DNA from: Methylobacterium terricola
GTDB taxonomy: Bacteria; Pseudomonadota; Alphaproteobacteria; Rhizobiales; Beijerinckiaceae
Length of the DNA stretch: 64,000 bases
NCBI RefSeq assembly: GCF_006151805.1
Contig: NZ_VDDA01000006.1
Coordinates: 1-64,000, forward strand
Reading direction: 5' to 3'
A program made the translations under genes and the position numbers. This document shows, piece by piece, positions 54,274-63,963 of this stretch. The notes beneath the pieces were generated by a model that saw only the letters and a program-made list of their open reading frames with translations, was not told the DNA's origin and ran no database searches. The first letter of the stretch is position 1; each line of letters begins with the position of its first letter.

Positions 54274-54999
54274 TTGCGCCGCCTCCCGCGCATCGTCCGG
54301 TGGGCGGCTCTCCTCGTCCTCACTCTCGCGCTCGCCCTCGCGTCGGCGGCCTGGCTCACCGCCCGGCCCGGCGACCCGGGCCTCTACCCGCCGGCGCCCG
54401 GCGCCGAGACGGTCACGGTGCGGCTCGTCGCCCAGGCGTGGCATTCCGGCCTGCTGCTGCCGCGCGCGGACCTGGCCCGGGCAGCGGCCGAGGCCGCGGA
54501 CGGGGCGCTCGTCGAGGTCGTCGAGCGCTTTCGCGCCTATCCGGCGCTCGAGATCGGGTGGGGCGATGCCGGTTTCTACCGCGCCGTGCCGACGCTCGAC
54601 GCCCTCGACTGGCGGCTGGCGCTCCGGGCGCTGTTCACCCCGGGCGGGCGCCCGGCGGTGCTGCACGTGGTCGGGGTCGCGGCCTCGCCCGAGGCCGCCT
54701 TTCCGGGCGCCGAGATCGTGACCTTGCGGCTGTCGCGGGCGGGCTTCGACCGGCTCGCCGCCGCCCTCGGCCGCGCCGTCACCGCGCGCGACGGCCATCC
54801 GGTGATCCTGGGGCCCGGCCTCTACGGCCCGAGCCTGTTCTACGCGGCGGAGGGGCGTTTCGGCCTGCATAACGTCTGCAACCACTGGAGCGCCGGGCTC
54901 CTCCACGACGCCGGCCTGCCGATGACGCCGCTCCTCGACACCCTGCCGCGGGGGCTGGTCCTCGATCTGGCGTGGCGCGGGGCCCTTCAGTCCCCCTGA
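54274..54999 (+). CDS. DUF2459 (TIGR02117-type) exported/membrane protein
   Basis: 241 residues from TTG 54274. An N-terminal hydrophobic segment (AALLVLTLALALASAAWL) anchors or exports it; then VAQAWHSGLLLP, EIGWGDAGFYRAVP and the diagnostic FGLHNVCNHWSAGLLHDAG with conserved His, Asn and Cys. That Cys/His arrangement suggests a papain-like or transglutaminase-like fold, although activity is not established. The 3' end overlaps the convergent gene at 54987 by 13 bp. Confidence 0.85.
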   Translation: MRRLPRIVRWAALLVLTLALALASAAWLTARPGDPGLYPPAPGAETVTVRLVAQAWHSGLLLPRADLARAAAEAADGALVEVVERFRAYPALEIGWGDAGFYRAVPTLDALDWRLALRALFTPGGRPAVLHVVGVAASPEAAFPGAEIVTLRLSRAGFDRLAAALGRAVTARDGHPVILGPGLYGPSLFYAAEGRFGLHNVCNHWSAGLLHDAGLPMTPLLDTLPRGLVLDLAWRGALQSP

Positions 55000-55586
55000 G
55001 GACCGGCGAGCATCGGGGCACGGCGCTGCAAGGCGCGCCGCAGGCGCTGGCGCCAGGGCACCCGGCCGCTGCGGGCGAGGTCGCGGCCACAGGCCCGGGC
55101 GGCGGCGCGGTCGAACTGGAAGGCGATCTCGGTGCCCTCGGCGAGCCGGAGCGCCAGGGCCGGCACGCCGGGGGCGACCTCGCCGGCGGTCCAGCCGAGG
55201 GCCGGGAAGAAGCAGTTCTCCACCCGCGTGCCCGCCGGCACGTCCTGCGCCGCATCCGCCGCCACCGAGGCGGTGGCGAGCAAGGCGAGGCCGAGTTCCG
55301 CCGCCTCGGCGGGGGCGAGCCGGACCGCGTAGTCCCGCGGCCCGAACGCCACCACCAGCTCGACCTCGTCCGGCCCGGCGGTCACGACCGAGAAGCGGGG
55401 GGCACCGCCCGGCGCGGCCCCGGGAGATGCCGCCGCCACGGGCGGAGGCGCCACCTCGGCCGAATCCGGCGCTTCGGCATCATCCGGCGTCGCGGCCGGA
55501 TGCGACACCTCGGGAGACGCAGCCTCGGGAAGATCGGAAGCCTCGGAACGTGCGGCTTCGGGAGACGCGGTCTCGGAAGAAGTCAT
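54987..55586 (-). CDS. hypothetical protein with repetitive acidic N-terminus
   Basis: 199 residues from ATG 55586. Residues ~1-65 are Ala/Ser/Pro/Glu repeats (SEASDLPEAASPEVSHPA), probably disordered. From ~66 a folded domain follows: FSVVTAGPDEVELVVAFGPRDYAVRLAPAEA, ENCFFPALGWTAGEVAPGVPALALRLAEGTEIAFQFD, then a basic C-terminus. No known family recognised and no catalytic motif visible. 89 bp beyond the RND adaptor stop, same strand. Confidence 0.6.
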   Translation of the reverse strand: MTSSETASPEAARSEASDLPEAASPEVSHPAATPDDAEAPDSAEVAPPPVAAASPGAAPGGAPRFSVVTAGPDEVELVVAFGPRDYAVRLAPAEAAELGLALLATASVAADAAQDVPAGTRVENCFFPALGWTAGEVAPGVPALALRLAEGTEIAFQFDRAAARACGRDLARSGRVPWRQRLRRALQRRAPMLAGPQGD

Positions 55587-55675
55587 ACGGGGCCGGTCGC
55601 TCGCATGCCGTGGCGGGGGCGTCCCGCCAACCGTAGCGTCCGGACTTTCCTCGGAGCAAGTTCTGACGCCGTGCG

Positions 55676-57037
55676 TCAGCGCACGGCATCGCCGGGTGGG
55701 TCGGCGGGAGCGTTGGCCGCCTGCCGGGCATTCTTGCCGCTCCCGTCCTTGCCGCTCCCGTCCTTGTTGCTCTCGTCCTTGCCGCTCTCCCGAGCCTCCG
55801 GCTTGATCCCGACCCGCTGGTCCTGGCGCAGGAGCTGGAGGTGGTCGGTGGCGATCCGGTCGCCGGCCTTGAGTCCCTTGAGGATCGCCGTGCGGTCGCC
55901 GAACTCCTCGCCGGTCGTCACCGGGGCCATCGCCACCTTGCCCTGATCGTCGACGCGCCAGACGATGCGCTGGTCGAGCTGGGCCGACAGGGCGACCGTC
56001 GGCACCAGCAGGCGCTCCTCGGTGCCGACCTGCACCCGGGTGCGCACGAACTCGCCCGGCAGGTAGCGCTCGTCGGCATTGGGCAGCCAGGCCCGGACCA
56101 GACGGCGGGCGGTGCGGGGATCGAAGCGGTTGTCGAGCTTGTAGATCGTCGCCTTGCGCTCCGGCTTGCCCTGGATGTCCAGGGTCTGGATGAAGGCGCG
56201 GTCCTCCTTGAGCGCGGCGCGCACGGCCTCCGAATCCTCGGTCGAGAGCGCGACCTGCACCTCGATCGGATCGACCTGGACCACGCTGACGAGCTGGGTG
56301 GTGTTCTCGTTGACGTGATCGCCGAGATTGACGTCCGACAGGCTGGAGCGCCCGTCGAAGGGCGCGCGGATCACCGCGTATTCGAGGTTGAGCTTCTGGC
56401 GCGCGATCGCGGCCTCGGCCTCCTGCACCCGGCTGCGGGCGACCTGGCGGTTGCTCTCGAGCTGCTGGAAGCGCTGCTCGGAGGCGTAGCCCTTGTCGGC
56501 CAGCGTCTGGGTGCGGTCGACCTCGGCATCGGCGAAGGAGGCTTGCGCCACCGCCTGCTCGCGCTGGGCTTCCGCCGTGCGCAACGCCACCTCGAACGGG
56601 CGCGGATCGATGCGGAACAGCACCTGCCCCTTCTTGACGTGGCCGCCGGGCTCGAACGGCCGCTCCACCACCACGCCGGTGACCCGGGGCTGGAGCGCGG
56701 CGTCCTTCGGCGAGATCACCGTACCGGTATACGAGAAGGCGACCGGCACGGTCTCGGTGGCGGCCCGCGCCACCGCGACGTCGAATTCCGGGCCCTCGGG
56801 CTTCGTCTTCGGCGCCGGCGGCGGCGCCAGGACCTTTGCCACGGGACCGGGCAGGGCGCCCGACACCCCGGCGGGCAGCGGGTGGCCGAGCCCCCACCAC
56901 AGGCCGGCCCCGGCCGCGACGGCGGTCAGGCCGATGAGGCCGTAGCGAATCCCTGCACGCACGAGGCGGGTGTCCTTCGGATCGGGGCCCGGTCCCGGTC
57001 GGCGGATCACCGAAGCGGGGCCGCCCGGGGCGGTCAT
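55676..57037 (-). CDS. RND efflux periplasmic adaptor (membrane fusion protein)
   Basis: 453 residues from ATG 57037. A membrane anchor at ~30-50, then AATETVPVAFSYTGTVISPKDAALQPRVTGVV (lipoyl/barrel start), a helical hairpin with coiled-coil character (~105-175) and the second half lipoyl and beta-barrel segments (AVIRAPFDGRSSLSDVNLGDHV). Standard MFP of the AcrA/MexA family. The last ~30 residues contain tandem KDGSGKDGSGK repeats, absent from usual family ends. Divergent from the RND permease with a 150-bp shared promoter region. Confidence 0.92.
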   Translation of the reverse strand: MTAPGGPASVIRRPGPGPDPKDTRLVRAGIRYGLIGLTAVAAGAGLWWGLGHPLPAGVSGALPGPVAKVLAPPPAPKTKPEGPEFDVAVARAATETVPVAFSYTGTVISPKDAALQPRVTGVVVERPFEPGGHVKKGQVLFRIDPRPFEVALRTAEAQREQAVAQASFADAEVDRTQTLADKGYASEQRFQQLESNRQVARSRVQEAEAAIARQKLNLEYAVIRAPFDGRSSLSDVNLGDHVNENTTQLVSVVQVDPIEVQVALSTEDSEAVRAALKEDRAFIQTLDIQGKPERKATIYKLDNRFDPRTARRLVRAWLPNADERYLPGEFVRTRVQVGTEERLLVPTVALSAQLDQRIVWRVDDQGKVAMAPVTTGEEFGDRTAILKGLKAGDRIATDHLQLLRQDQRVGIKPEARESGKDESNKDGSGKDGSGKNARQAANAPADPPGDAVR

Positions 57038-57187
57038 GGATGGTCTCTCGAGGGGAACTCCCTCGACCACGGTCGCGTTGCACGCGAGCTTTCACCTTAC
57101 CGTCGCAGGCCCCGCTTCCCGTCCCGATGGCCCTCCGGCCCCGCGTCGGTCCCAGGCCGTTTCGCGGGCGGTCGAGCGGGACCCGGG

Positions 57188-60100
57188 ATGTTCGCCTTCT
57201 TCGTCGACCGGCCCGTCCTGGCGGGCGTGATCTCGGTCCTCATCACGCTGATCGGGGCGGTGGCGGGCTTCTCCCTGCCGATCGCCCAGTTCCCCGAGAT
57301 CGCGCCGCCGATCATCAACATCCAGGCGACCTATCCGGGCGCCACGGCGCAGCAGGCCTACGAGGCGATCGCGATCCCGCTCGAGCAGGAGATCAACGGC
57401 GCGCAGGACCTGATCTACATCAGCTCGACCAGCAACGCCGACGGCAGCGTCAACCTCGATGCGACGTTCGAGGTCGGCTCCGACCTCAACGCGGCCGCCG
57501 CCGACGTGCTGACCCGGGCCCAGCGCGCCGAATCGCGCCTGCCGCAGGCGGTCCGCGACCAGGGTCTCGAGATCGTGAAATCGTCGCGCCAGCGCCTCGG
57601 CAACGTGGTGCTCTACAGCGACGACAACCGCTACGACGAGCTGTTCCTGTCGAACTGGGCCGAGACCCAGGTGATCAAGCCCCTGCGCCGGGTCACCGGC
57701 ATGGGCCGCATCGTCAACTTCTCCAACAAGCGCTACGCGATGCGGGTCTGGCTCGACCCGGCCCGGATGGAATCGCTCGGCATCGGGCCGAGCCAGATCG
57801 TCCAGGCGGTGTCGCAGCAGAACGCCCAGATCACCGTGGGCTCGCTCGGCAAGGAGCCGGTGCGCGACGCGCCCGCCTTCGAGCTGCAGATCGTCACCAA
57901 GGGCCGGCTGACCGAGCCGCGGGAATTCTCCGACATCGTGATCCGGGCCAACCCCGACGGCTCGGTGGTGCGCATCCGCGACGTCGGCCGGGTCGAGCTC
58001 GGCTCGGAGCAGTATGGCAGCCGCTCGACCTACGACAACAAGCCCGCCGCCTCGCTCGGCCTGTTCCAGAATCCGGAGGCCAACGCCGTCGATGTGATGA
58101 AGGGCGTCCGCGCCACGATGAAGGATCTGGCCAGGCGCTTTCCCCCGGGCCTGCAATACCGGATCGCCCTCGACCGCACCGAGTTCGTCGAGGCCTCGAT
58201 CCACGAGGTCGTCAAGACCCTGATCGAGGCGATCGTGCTGGTCGTCGTCATCACCTACCTGTTCCTCCAGAACTGGCGCGCGACCCTGATCCCGGCGATC
58301 GCAGTGCCGGTGGCGCTGATCGGCACCTTCGGGCCGATGGCGGCGCTCGGCTTCTCGTTCAACACCTTGAGCCTGCTCGGCCTGGTGCTGGCGGTGGGGC
58401 TCGTGGTCGACGACGCGATCATCGTGGTCGAGAACACCGAGCGGCTGATGGCGGAGGGCAAGAACCCCCGCGAGGCGGCGGCTGAGGCGGTGAACGAGGT
58501 GGCGGGCCCGGTCATCGCCACCACCCTGGTGCTCGCCGCCCTGTTCGTGCCCGTGGCGTTCATCCCGGGGCTGACGGGCCAGCTCTACAACCAGTTCGCG
58601 CTCACCATCGCGATCTCGGTGCTGATCTCGGCTTTGGTGTCGCTCACCCTCACCCCGGCGCTCTGCGCCCTGCTGCTCAAGCCCCACGACGAAGCGGCGC
58701 ACCGGAGCCGCTGGCGGGCGCCCCTGCGCTGGTTCAACGCCGTCCTCGACCGGGCGACGGGGTTCACGGTCGGCTCGGCGGGACGGCTGTCGCGCCACCT
58801 GATCGCCACGGGCCTGGTCTTTCTGGTCTTTGCCGGCCTCACCGCCTGGATGGTGACGAGCCGCCCGAGCGCCTTCGTGCCGCAGGAGGACCAGGGCTAC
58901 TTCTTCGCCGACATCGCGATGCCGAAGGGCGCCTCGGTCGGCCGCACCGCCGCCATGGTGGAGGAGGTGGGGCGTGCGGTGCTTAGCCAGCCCTCGGCCG
59001 CCGGCACCATCGGGGTCGCCGGGCGCGGCATCCTGGCCGACGTCACCGCGCCGTTCTACGGCTTCCAGATCCCGACCCTGAAGCCCTGGGACCAGCGCGA
59101 GGAGACGGTCACCGACGTGATCGGTCGCCTGCGCCGGCAGTTCAAGAACCACCCGGACGGGGTGCTGCGCATCGTCGACCCTTCCCCGCTGCCGGGCCTC
59201 GGCTCCCGCGGCGGCCTGACCCTCGAATTGCAGGATCGCAGCGGCGAGGGCGGGCTCAAGCTCGCCAAGACCGCCGAGGGCTTCATCGCGCAATTGAAGA
59301 CGCTGCCCGAGATCGGCGGCGCCACCGCCACCACGAGCTACGGCGTGCCGCAGCTGCGCCTCGACATCGACCGGGCCAAGGCCGAGCAGCTCGGCGTCAG
59401 CCTGTCATCGCTGTTCGACGCGCTCGGCACCTATGTCGGCTCGTCCTTCGTCAATTTGTTCAACAAGTTCGGCTTCGTCTACCAGGTCTACGTCCAGAGC
59501 GAGTCGCAAGGCCGGCGGAGCTTCGAGGACCTGGCGCGGCTGACGGTGCCGAACAACCGTGGCGAGCCGGTGCAGATCGGCTCCCTCGTCACGCCGCACT
59601 TCGTCAGCGGGCCGACGGCGGTCCTGTCCTACAATACCTATCCGGCGATCGAGATCGCCCTCGACACCGCCGACACGGCGAGCTCCGGCGCGGCGATCGC
59701 GGCGGTCGAGCGCCTGGCCGAGACGGCGCTCCCGACCGACTACGCGGTCGAATGGACCGAGGTCGCCTACCAGGAGAAGATCGCCGGCGGCTGGGCGCCG
59801 CTGATCTTCGGGCTCGGCGTGGTGATGATCGTGCTCTTGCTCGCCGGCCAGTACGAGAGCCTGCGGCTGCCGTTCGTGGTGATCCTGGTGACGCCGCTGG
59901 CGCTGTTCGGCGCGGTCGGCGCGCTCGCCTTGCGCGATCTGCCCCTCGACATCTTCGGGCAGATCGGGCTGCTGCTCCTCGTGGGTCTCGCGGCCAAGAA
60001 CGCGATCCTCCTGGTCTCCTTCGCCCGCGACCTGCGGGCGAAGGGCGAGGACGCGGTCACCGCCGCGCAGGACGCGGTGCGCCTCAGGATGCGGCCGATC

Positions 60101-60334
60101 CTGATGACCTCGTTTGCCTTCATCCTCGGCTCGGTGCCGCTTGCCATCGCCAGCGGCGCCAGCGCCAATGCCCGGATCTCGATGGGCACGGTGGTGATCG
60201 GCGGATTGCTCGTCGCGACCCTGCTCACCCTGTTCGTCACCCCGGTCTTCTACGTCGCGGCGGAGCGGCTGGTGGACAAGCGCGGGCGCGCGGACGAGAA
60301 AAGGCCCGCCGGAACGCCGCAGCCGGCGGAGTAG
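57188..60334 (+). CDS. RND multidrug efflux permease (AcrB/BepE-like)
   Basis: 1048 residues from ATG 57188. Starts FFVDRPVLAGVISVLITLIGAVAG, the usual first span. Twelve spans and two large periplasmic loops. Proton-relay residues are present: the Asp-Asp pair in LVVDDAIIVVENTERL and the Lys in LVGLAAKNAILLVS. QDLIYISSTSNADGSVNL and GPTAVLSYNTYPAIEI match drug-exporting HAE-1 members. Works with the divergent adaptor and an outer-membrane TolC. No TetR/MarR regulator gene lies next to it. Confidence 0.95.
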   Translation: MFAFFVDRPVLAGVISVLITLIGAVAGFSLPIAQFPEIAPPIINIQATYPGATAQQAYEAIAIPLEQEINGAQDLIYISSTSNADGSVNLDATFEVGSDLNAAAADVLTRAQRAESRLPQAVRDQGLEIVKSSRQRLGNVVLYSDDNRYDELFLSNWAETQVIKPLRRVTGMGRIVNFSNKRYAMRVWLDPARMESLGIGPSQIVQAVSQQNAQITVGSLGKEPVRDAPAFELQIVTKGRLTEPREFSDIVIRANPDGSVVRIRDVGRVELGSEQYGSRSTYDNKPAASLGLFQNPEANAVDVMKGVRATMKDLARRFPPGLQYRIALDRTEFVEASIHEVVKTLIEAIVLVVVITYLFLQNWRATLIPAIAVPVALIGTFGPMAALGFSFNTLSLLGLVLAVGLVVDDAIIVVENTERLMAEGKNPREAAAEAVNEVAGPVIATTLVLAALFVPVAFIPGLTGQLYNQFALTIAISVLISALVSLTLTPALCALLLKPHDEAAHRSRWRAPLRWFNAVLDRATGFTVGSAGRLSRHLIATGLVFLVFAGLTAWMVTSRPSAFVPQEDQGYFFADIAMPKGASVGRTAAMVEEVGRAVLSQPSAAGTIGVAGRGILADVTAPFYGFQIPTLKPWDQREETVTDVIGRLRRQFKNHPDGVLRIVDPSPLPGLGSRGGLTLELQDRSGEGGLKLAKTAEGFIAQLKTLPEIGGATATTSYGVPQLRLDIDRAKAEQLGVSLSSLFDALGTYVGSSFVNLFNKFGFVYQVYVQSESQGRRSFEDLARLTVPNNRGEPVQIGSLVTPHFVSGPTAVLSYNTYPAIEIALDTADTASSGAAIAAVERLAETALPTDYAVEWTEVAYQEKIAGGWAPLIFGLGVVMIVLLLAGQYESLRLPFVVILVTPLALFGAVGALALRDLPLDIFGQIGLLLLVGLAAKNAILLVSFARDLRAKGEDAVTAAQDAVRLRMRPILMTSFAFILGSVPLAIASGASANARISMGTVVIGGLLVATLLTLFVTPVFYVAAERLVDKRGRADEKRPAGTPQPAE

Positions 60335-60518
60335 GCGCGGGAAGCCTGTGGACGGCGGTGGAGGGGACTCGCGCCAATACCCCCGTTACGCTTTCATTTA
60401 CGCAAGGCCGGCAGGGTCTTCCACAAGTGCAGCGTAACCCTGTGCGGCCCCAAGGCCTCGCGTCCCAGCCCCTCCGGGCGGGGGCGCGGCCCAGGCGGCA
60501 CGGGGATCCGAGGGGTCG

Positions 60519-61757
60519 ATGGCGGGATCTTCGAAGAGCGGTCGTCCGCGCCCGGCGACGGAGCGGGGGGCCCTCCGGCCGATGCCGGTCGTGCGGTGGG
60601 CCGCAGTGGCGGGAATCGCGCTGGCGGCAGCGAATTGCGCCGGGCCGACGCCCAAGAATCTGGCGATGCGGAGCGGCGGTCGCGACATCGATCCGAAATA
60701 CGGCGTCGCCGCGAGCCCGCGGCTCTACGGCGAGAACGACAAGATCCCGAAGGGCGGCGGCCGGCAGATGACCGGCAAGCCCTACGTGGTCGCCGGCCGC
60801 ACCTACGTGCCGCGCCAGGATGCCCGCGGCTACGTGCGCGAGGGCCTGGCCTCCTGGTACGGCACCGCCTTCCACGGCCGCCAGACCGCCAACGGCGAGA
60901 TCTTCGACCGCTTCTCGGTCGCCGCCGCCCATCCGACCCTGCCGCTGCCGAGCTATGCCCGGGTCACCAACCTGGCGAACGGCCACTCGATGGTGGTGCG
61001 GGTCAACGACCGCGGGCCCTACCACGCCGACCGGCTGATGGACGTGTCGCAGGCGGTGGCCGAGGCGTTGGATTTCCGCCGCCGCGGCACAACCAAGGTC
61101 CGCGTGGAATATGTCGGCAAGGCCTCGGTCGGCGGCAGCGACGACCGCAAGCTGATGGCGACCTTACGCACCGACGGCACGCCCGCCGGCTCGCCGATGG
61201 GCGCCAACATCATGGTGGCGGATGCCGGGGACGACGCGAAGCCCTTCGCCTTCCGCCGGCCCGAACCGGAGCCGGTGCGCCCGATCGTCGAGCGGCCGCG
61301 GGTCGTCGCCCCGGTGCAGGTCGCCGAGGCCGAGGACGCGCCGGAGGTCCGCCGCCCGGCGCCGGTCCGGGTCGCCGAGGCGCCGCGCGCACCGGTCCAC
61401 CCGCCGGCCGCGGCGCCGATGCGGATCGCCGCCGTCGAGGGCCTGAACCCGGGCCTCGCCGCGGCCCACGCGGCGAAGCCGTCGGTCGCCGTCGCGCGCA
61501 AGCCCGCGCCGCCGAGCCAGGCCCTGGCCTATGCGGGCCATTCGGCGCCGGACCGCGCCTCGCTCGCCCAGGCGATGCACGCCGCCGCGATGCCGACCAA
61601 GGCCCCGCGCACCACCGTCGTGGCGAAGGGCGGCCCAGCTCCGATCGCGCCGCCGCTGCGCCTCGCCGGCGCCCAGAAGGGCGACCGGGAGGACGCGAAG
61701 GAGACCGGCCGCAGGCCCGGGATGGCGCCGCGCTCGAAGGTGGCGGGGATGTATTGA
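60519..61757 (+). CDS. rlpA: RlpA-family septal peptidoglycan protein, without SPOR domain
   Basis: 412 residues. N-terminus is a signal/lipoprotein-type sequence with Cys at ~41 (AALAAANCAGP), although Asn before the Cys is an unusual lipobox. Residues ~100-200 are the double-psi beta-barrel: GLASWYGTAFHGRQTANGEIFD (catalytic Asp/His region) and VVRVNDRGPYHADRLMDVS. The remaining ~200 residues are Pro/Ala/Arg-rich with no SPOR domain, unlike E. coli RlpA. Acts on septal glycan strands during division. Confidence 0.9.
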   Translation: MAGSSKSGRPRPATERGALRPMPVVRWAAVAGIALAAANCAGPTPKNLAMRSGGRDIDPKYGVAASPRLYGENDKIPKGGGRQMTGKPYVVAGRTYVPRQDARGYVREGLASWYGTAFHGRQTANGEIFDRFSVAAAHPTLPLPSYARVTNLANGHSMVVRVNDRGPYHADRLMDVSQAVAEALDFRRRGTTKVRVEYVGKASVGGSDDRKLMATLRTDGTPAGSPMGANIMVADAGDDAKPFAFRRPEPEPVRPIVERPRVVAPVQVAEAEDAPEVRRPAPVRVAEAPRAPVHPPAAAPMRIAAVEGLNPGLAAAHAAKPSVAVARKPAPPSQALAYAGHSAPDRASLAQAMHAAAMPTKAPRTTVVAKGGPAPIAPPLRLAGAQKGDREDAKETGRRPGMAPRSKVAGMY

Positions 61758-61783
61758 GGGCGGGTCTCGCGCCCGCCCGTTCT
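61758..61783 (+). terminator. possible terminator after rlpA
   Basis: GGGCGGG (61758-61764) / CCCGCCC (61772-61778), 7-bp stem, loop TCTCGCG, followed by GTTCTCTC. It starts at the rlpA stop codon. The T-content is too low for a sure call. Confidence 0.4.
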
Positions 61784-61800
61784 CTCGACGGACCATCCAC

Positions 61801-61852
61801 CCTCCTGGTCGGTCCGGGCTCCGCTGCGCGGCGCCGGGATGACGACGCGGTC
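61801..61852. repeat. dispersed GC-rich intergenic repeat, copy 2
   Basis: Contains TCCGGGCTCCGCTG (61813-61826), identical to 28922-28935, with similar sequence on both sides (CTCCTGGTC before, CGCGG-CCGGGATGACGACGCGG after). It lies between rlpA and dacC. See copy 1 at 28911. Confidence 0.6.
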
Positions 61853-62023
61853 GAGACAGCGGTCGGATGAGGCCGAGGAGGCCGGACGGCGATCAACCCT
61901 GCGTCGAAAACGGTTCCCCCTCCCGCACTGCGGCACCGGCGCGGTTGCGCACCGCCAAGCGGGGCGGCAGAGTGGTCTGGGTCTCCCGGTCGGCCGGGAT
62001 TGCGAGCGGTTGAGGAGTTGCGT

Positions 62024-63244
62024 GTGACAGCGACCACCGGAGCGGGCAGGGCGCTCGCGCGCCGCGCCGCGGGTCTGGCTCTGGCAGCCATCCTCGGAGC
62101 CGCCGTCGCGGCCTCCGGCGCGCGGGCGCAAGCGTTCCAGACACTCGCGCCGCACGCGATCCTGATCGACGCCGATACCGGCGCGGTGCTGTTCGAGAAG
62201 GGCGCCGACGAGCCGTTCTCGCCCGCCAGCATGGCCAAGCTGATGACCGTCGAGGTGCTCTTCGACGAGATGCGCAAGGGCAAGCTCGGCCCCGACACCG
62301 AGTTCACCATCAGCGAGAATGCCTGGCGCCGCGGCGGCGCGGGCGGCGGCGGCTCGTCGATGTTCGCCCAGCTCAACAGCAAGGTGAAGCTGCCCGACCT
62401 CCTACGCGGCATCGTGGTCCAGTCCGGCAACGACGCGGCGATCGCGGCGGCCGAGGGCGTCGCCGGCACCGAGGACAATTTTTCCCAGATCATGAACCGG
62501 CACGCGAAGGAGATCGGGCTCGAGCGCTCGACCTTCCGCAACGCCACCGGCTACTCGGCGCCCGACCAGAAGGTGACGGCCCGGGACATGGCGAAGCTCG
62601 CCATCCACCTGATCGAGGCCTATCCCGAGCAGTACAAGCTGTTCGCCGAGCGCGAATTCACCTGGAACAAGATCCGACAGCAGAACCGCAACCCGCTGCT
62701 GACCCTCGACATCGGCGCCGACGGGCTGAAGACCGGCTACCTCGAGGAATCCGGGTACGGCCTGACCGGCTCGGCGGTGCAGAACGGCCAGCGCCTGGTC
62801 CTGGTGGTGAGCGGCCTCAAGACCGCCCGCGACCGGGCCGCGGAATCGCGCAAGCTGCTCGAATGGGGCTTTCGCGCGTTCGAGGCGCGCCAGATCTTCA
62901 ATGCCGGCGAGACCGTGGCCGAGGCCGAGACCTACGGCGCCGAGAAGGGCCGGGTGCCGCTCGTCACGAAGAAGCCGGTGCGGCTGCTTCTGCCGCGGGG
63001 CAACAGCGACCGGCTGGTGGCGCGCGCCACCTACCAGGGCCCGCTGGCCGCGCCGGTGGAGGAGGGGCGCGAGGTCGGCCGGCTCAAGGTCACCCGCGGC
63101 GAGCAGGTGGTGCTCGACATGCCGCTCTACACCGCCGAATCGGTCCCGGCCGGCACCATGACCCAGCGCGCCCTCGACGCCGCGCTCGAGGTCGGCACCG
63201 GCTGGTTCCGCCAGGCCCTCAGCCGGATCACCAGCAAGTCGTGA
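62024..63244 (+). CDS. dacC: D-alanyl-D-alanine carboxypeptidase (penicillin-binding protein 5/6 family)
   Basis: 406 residues from GTG 62024, chosen because GAGGAG lies 7 bp upstream. Signal peptide to ~35 (SGARAQA). The three penicillin-binding motifs are complete: Ser69-x-x-Lys72 (SMAK), Ser134-Gly-Asn136 and Lys236-Thr-Gly238. A C-terminal PBP5-type domain follows (~280-380) and an amphipathic anchor (ALSRITSKS region). Trims terminal D-Ala from wall pentapeptides in the periplasm. Overlaps tmk (GTGA), an order conserved in Hyphomicrobiales. Confidence 0.93.
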   Translation: MTATTGAGRALARRAAGLALAAILGAAVAASGARAQAFQTLAPHAILIDADTGAVLFEKGADEPFSPASMAKLMTVEVLFDEMRKGKLGPDTEFTISENAWRRGGAGGGGSSMFAQLNSKVKLPDLLRGIVVQSGNDAAIAAAEGVAGTEDNFSQIMNRHAKEIGLERSTFRNATGYSAPDQKVTARDMAKLAIHLIEAYPEQYKLFAEREFTWNKIRQQNRNPLLTLDIGADGLKTGYLEESGYGLTGSAVQNGQRLVLVVSGLKTARDRAAESRKLLEWGFRAFEARQIFNAGETVAEAETYGAEKGRVPLVTKKPVRLLLPRGNSDRLVARATYQGPLAAPVEEGREVGRLKVTRGEQVVLDMPLYTAESVPAGTMTQRALDAALEVGTGWFRQALSRITSKS

Positions 63245-63963
63245 CGGGCGCCCCCCTGCCGGCCGGGCGTGCCGGCTGCTTCATCACCTTCGAGGGCGGC
63301 GAGGGCGCCGGCAAGTCGACCCAGATCGCCCGGCTCGCCGCCTGGCTGCGCACCGATGGCGGGAGCGAGGCAAGCAGGGCCCAGCCTAGCTGGGAGGTGG
63401 TGACCACCCGCGAGCCCGGCGGCTCGCCCCGGGCCGAGCGGATCCGCGCCGCGGTGCTGTCGGGCGTCGCCAAGCCCTACGGCCCCTTCGCCGAGGCGCT
63501 GATGTTCGCCGCCGCCCGCCTCGACCACCTCGCCACCCTGATCCGCCCGAGCCTCGCCCGCGGCGCCGTGGTCCTGTGCGACCGCTTCAGCGACTCGACC
63601 CGGGCCTACCAGGGCGCCGCAGGCGGGGTCGATGCGGAGACGCTGGCCGCCCTGGAGCGGGTGGTGGTCGGCACGACCCGGCCGGACCTGACCCTGATCC
63701 TCGACCTGCCGCCGGAGGCCGGCCTCGCCCGGGCCCGCCAGCGCGACCGCGCCGCCGCCCGCGGGCCCGACCGGTTCGAGGCCGAGGCCCTGGCGTTCCA
63801 CCAGCGCCTGCGGGCGGCTTTCCTCGCCATCGCCGAGGCCGAGCCGGCGCGCTGCGCGGTCATCGACGCGCGCGGCACCCCGGAGAGCGTCGCCCAGGCG
63901 ATCCGCCAGGCGGTGGCCGCGCGGCTGCCGCACCTCGCCCGCGGAGCCGCCGATGCCGCCTGA
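63241..63963 (+). CDS. tmk: thymidylate kinase
   Basis: 240 residues from GTG 63241 overlapping the dacC stop. P-loop FEGGEGAGKST (19-27 region), REPGGSPRAERIR substrate strand, CDRFSDSTRAYQG (DRY/H-type magnesium loop) and LID arginines (ARQRDRAAARGPDRFE). Converts dTMP to dTDP. Slightly longer than E. coli Tmk owing to a short insert at ~40. holB begins within its last codons. Confidence 0.95.
   Translation: MTGAPLPAGRAGCFITFEGGEGAGKSTQIARLAAWLRTDGGSEASRAQPSWEVVTTREPGGSPRAERIRAAVLSGVAKPYGPFAEALMFAAARLDHLATLIRPSLARGAVVLCDRFSDSTRAYQGAAGGVDAETLAALERVVVGTTRPDLTLILDLPPEAGLARARQRDRAAARGPDRFEAEALAFHQRLRAAFLAIAEAEPARCAVIDARGTPESVAQAIRQAVAARLPHLARGAADAA

Noticed and set aside
55841..57187. In-frame upstream extension of the RND permease by ~449 codons
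   Set aside because: The extension is antisense to the adaptor gene and encodes no domain; ATG 57188 begins exactly at the family's first residue.
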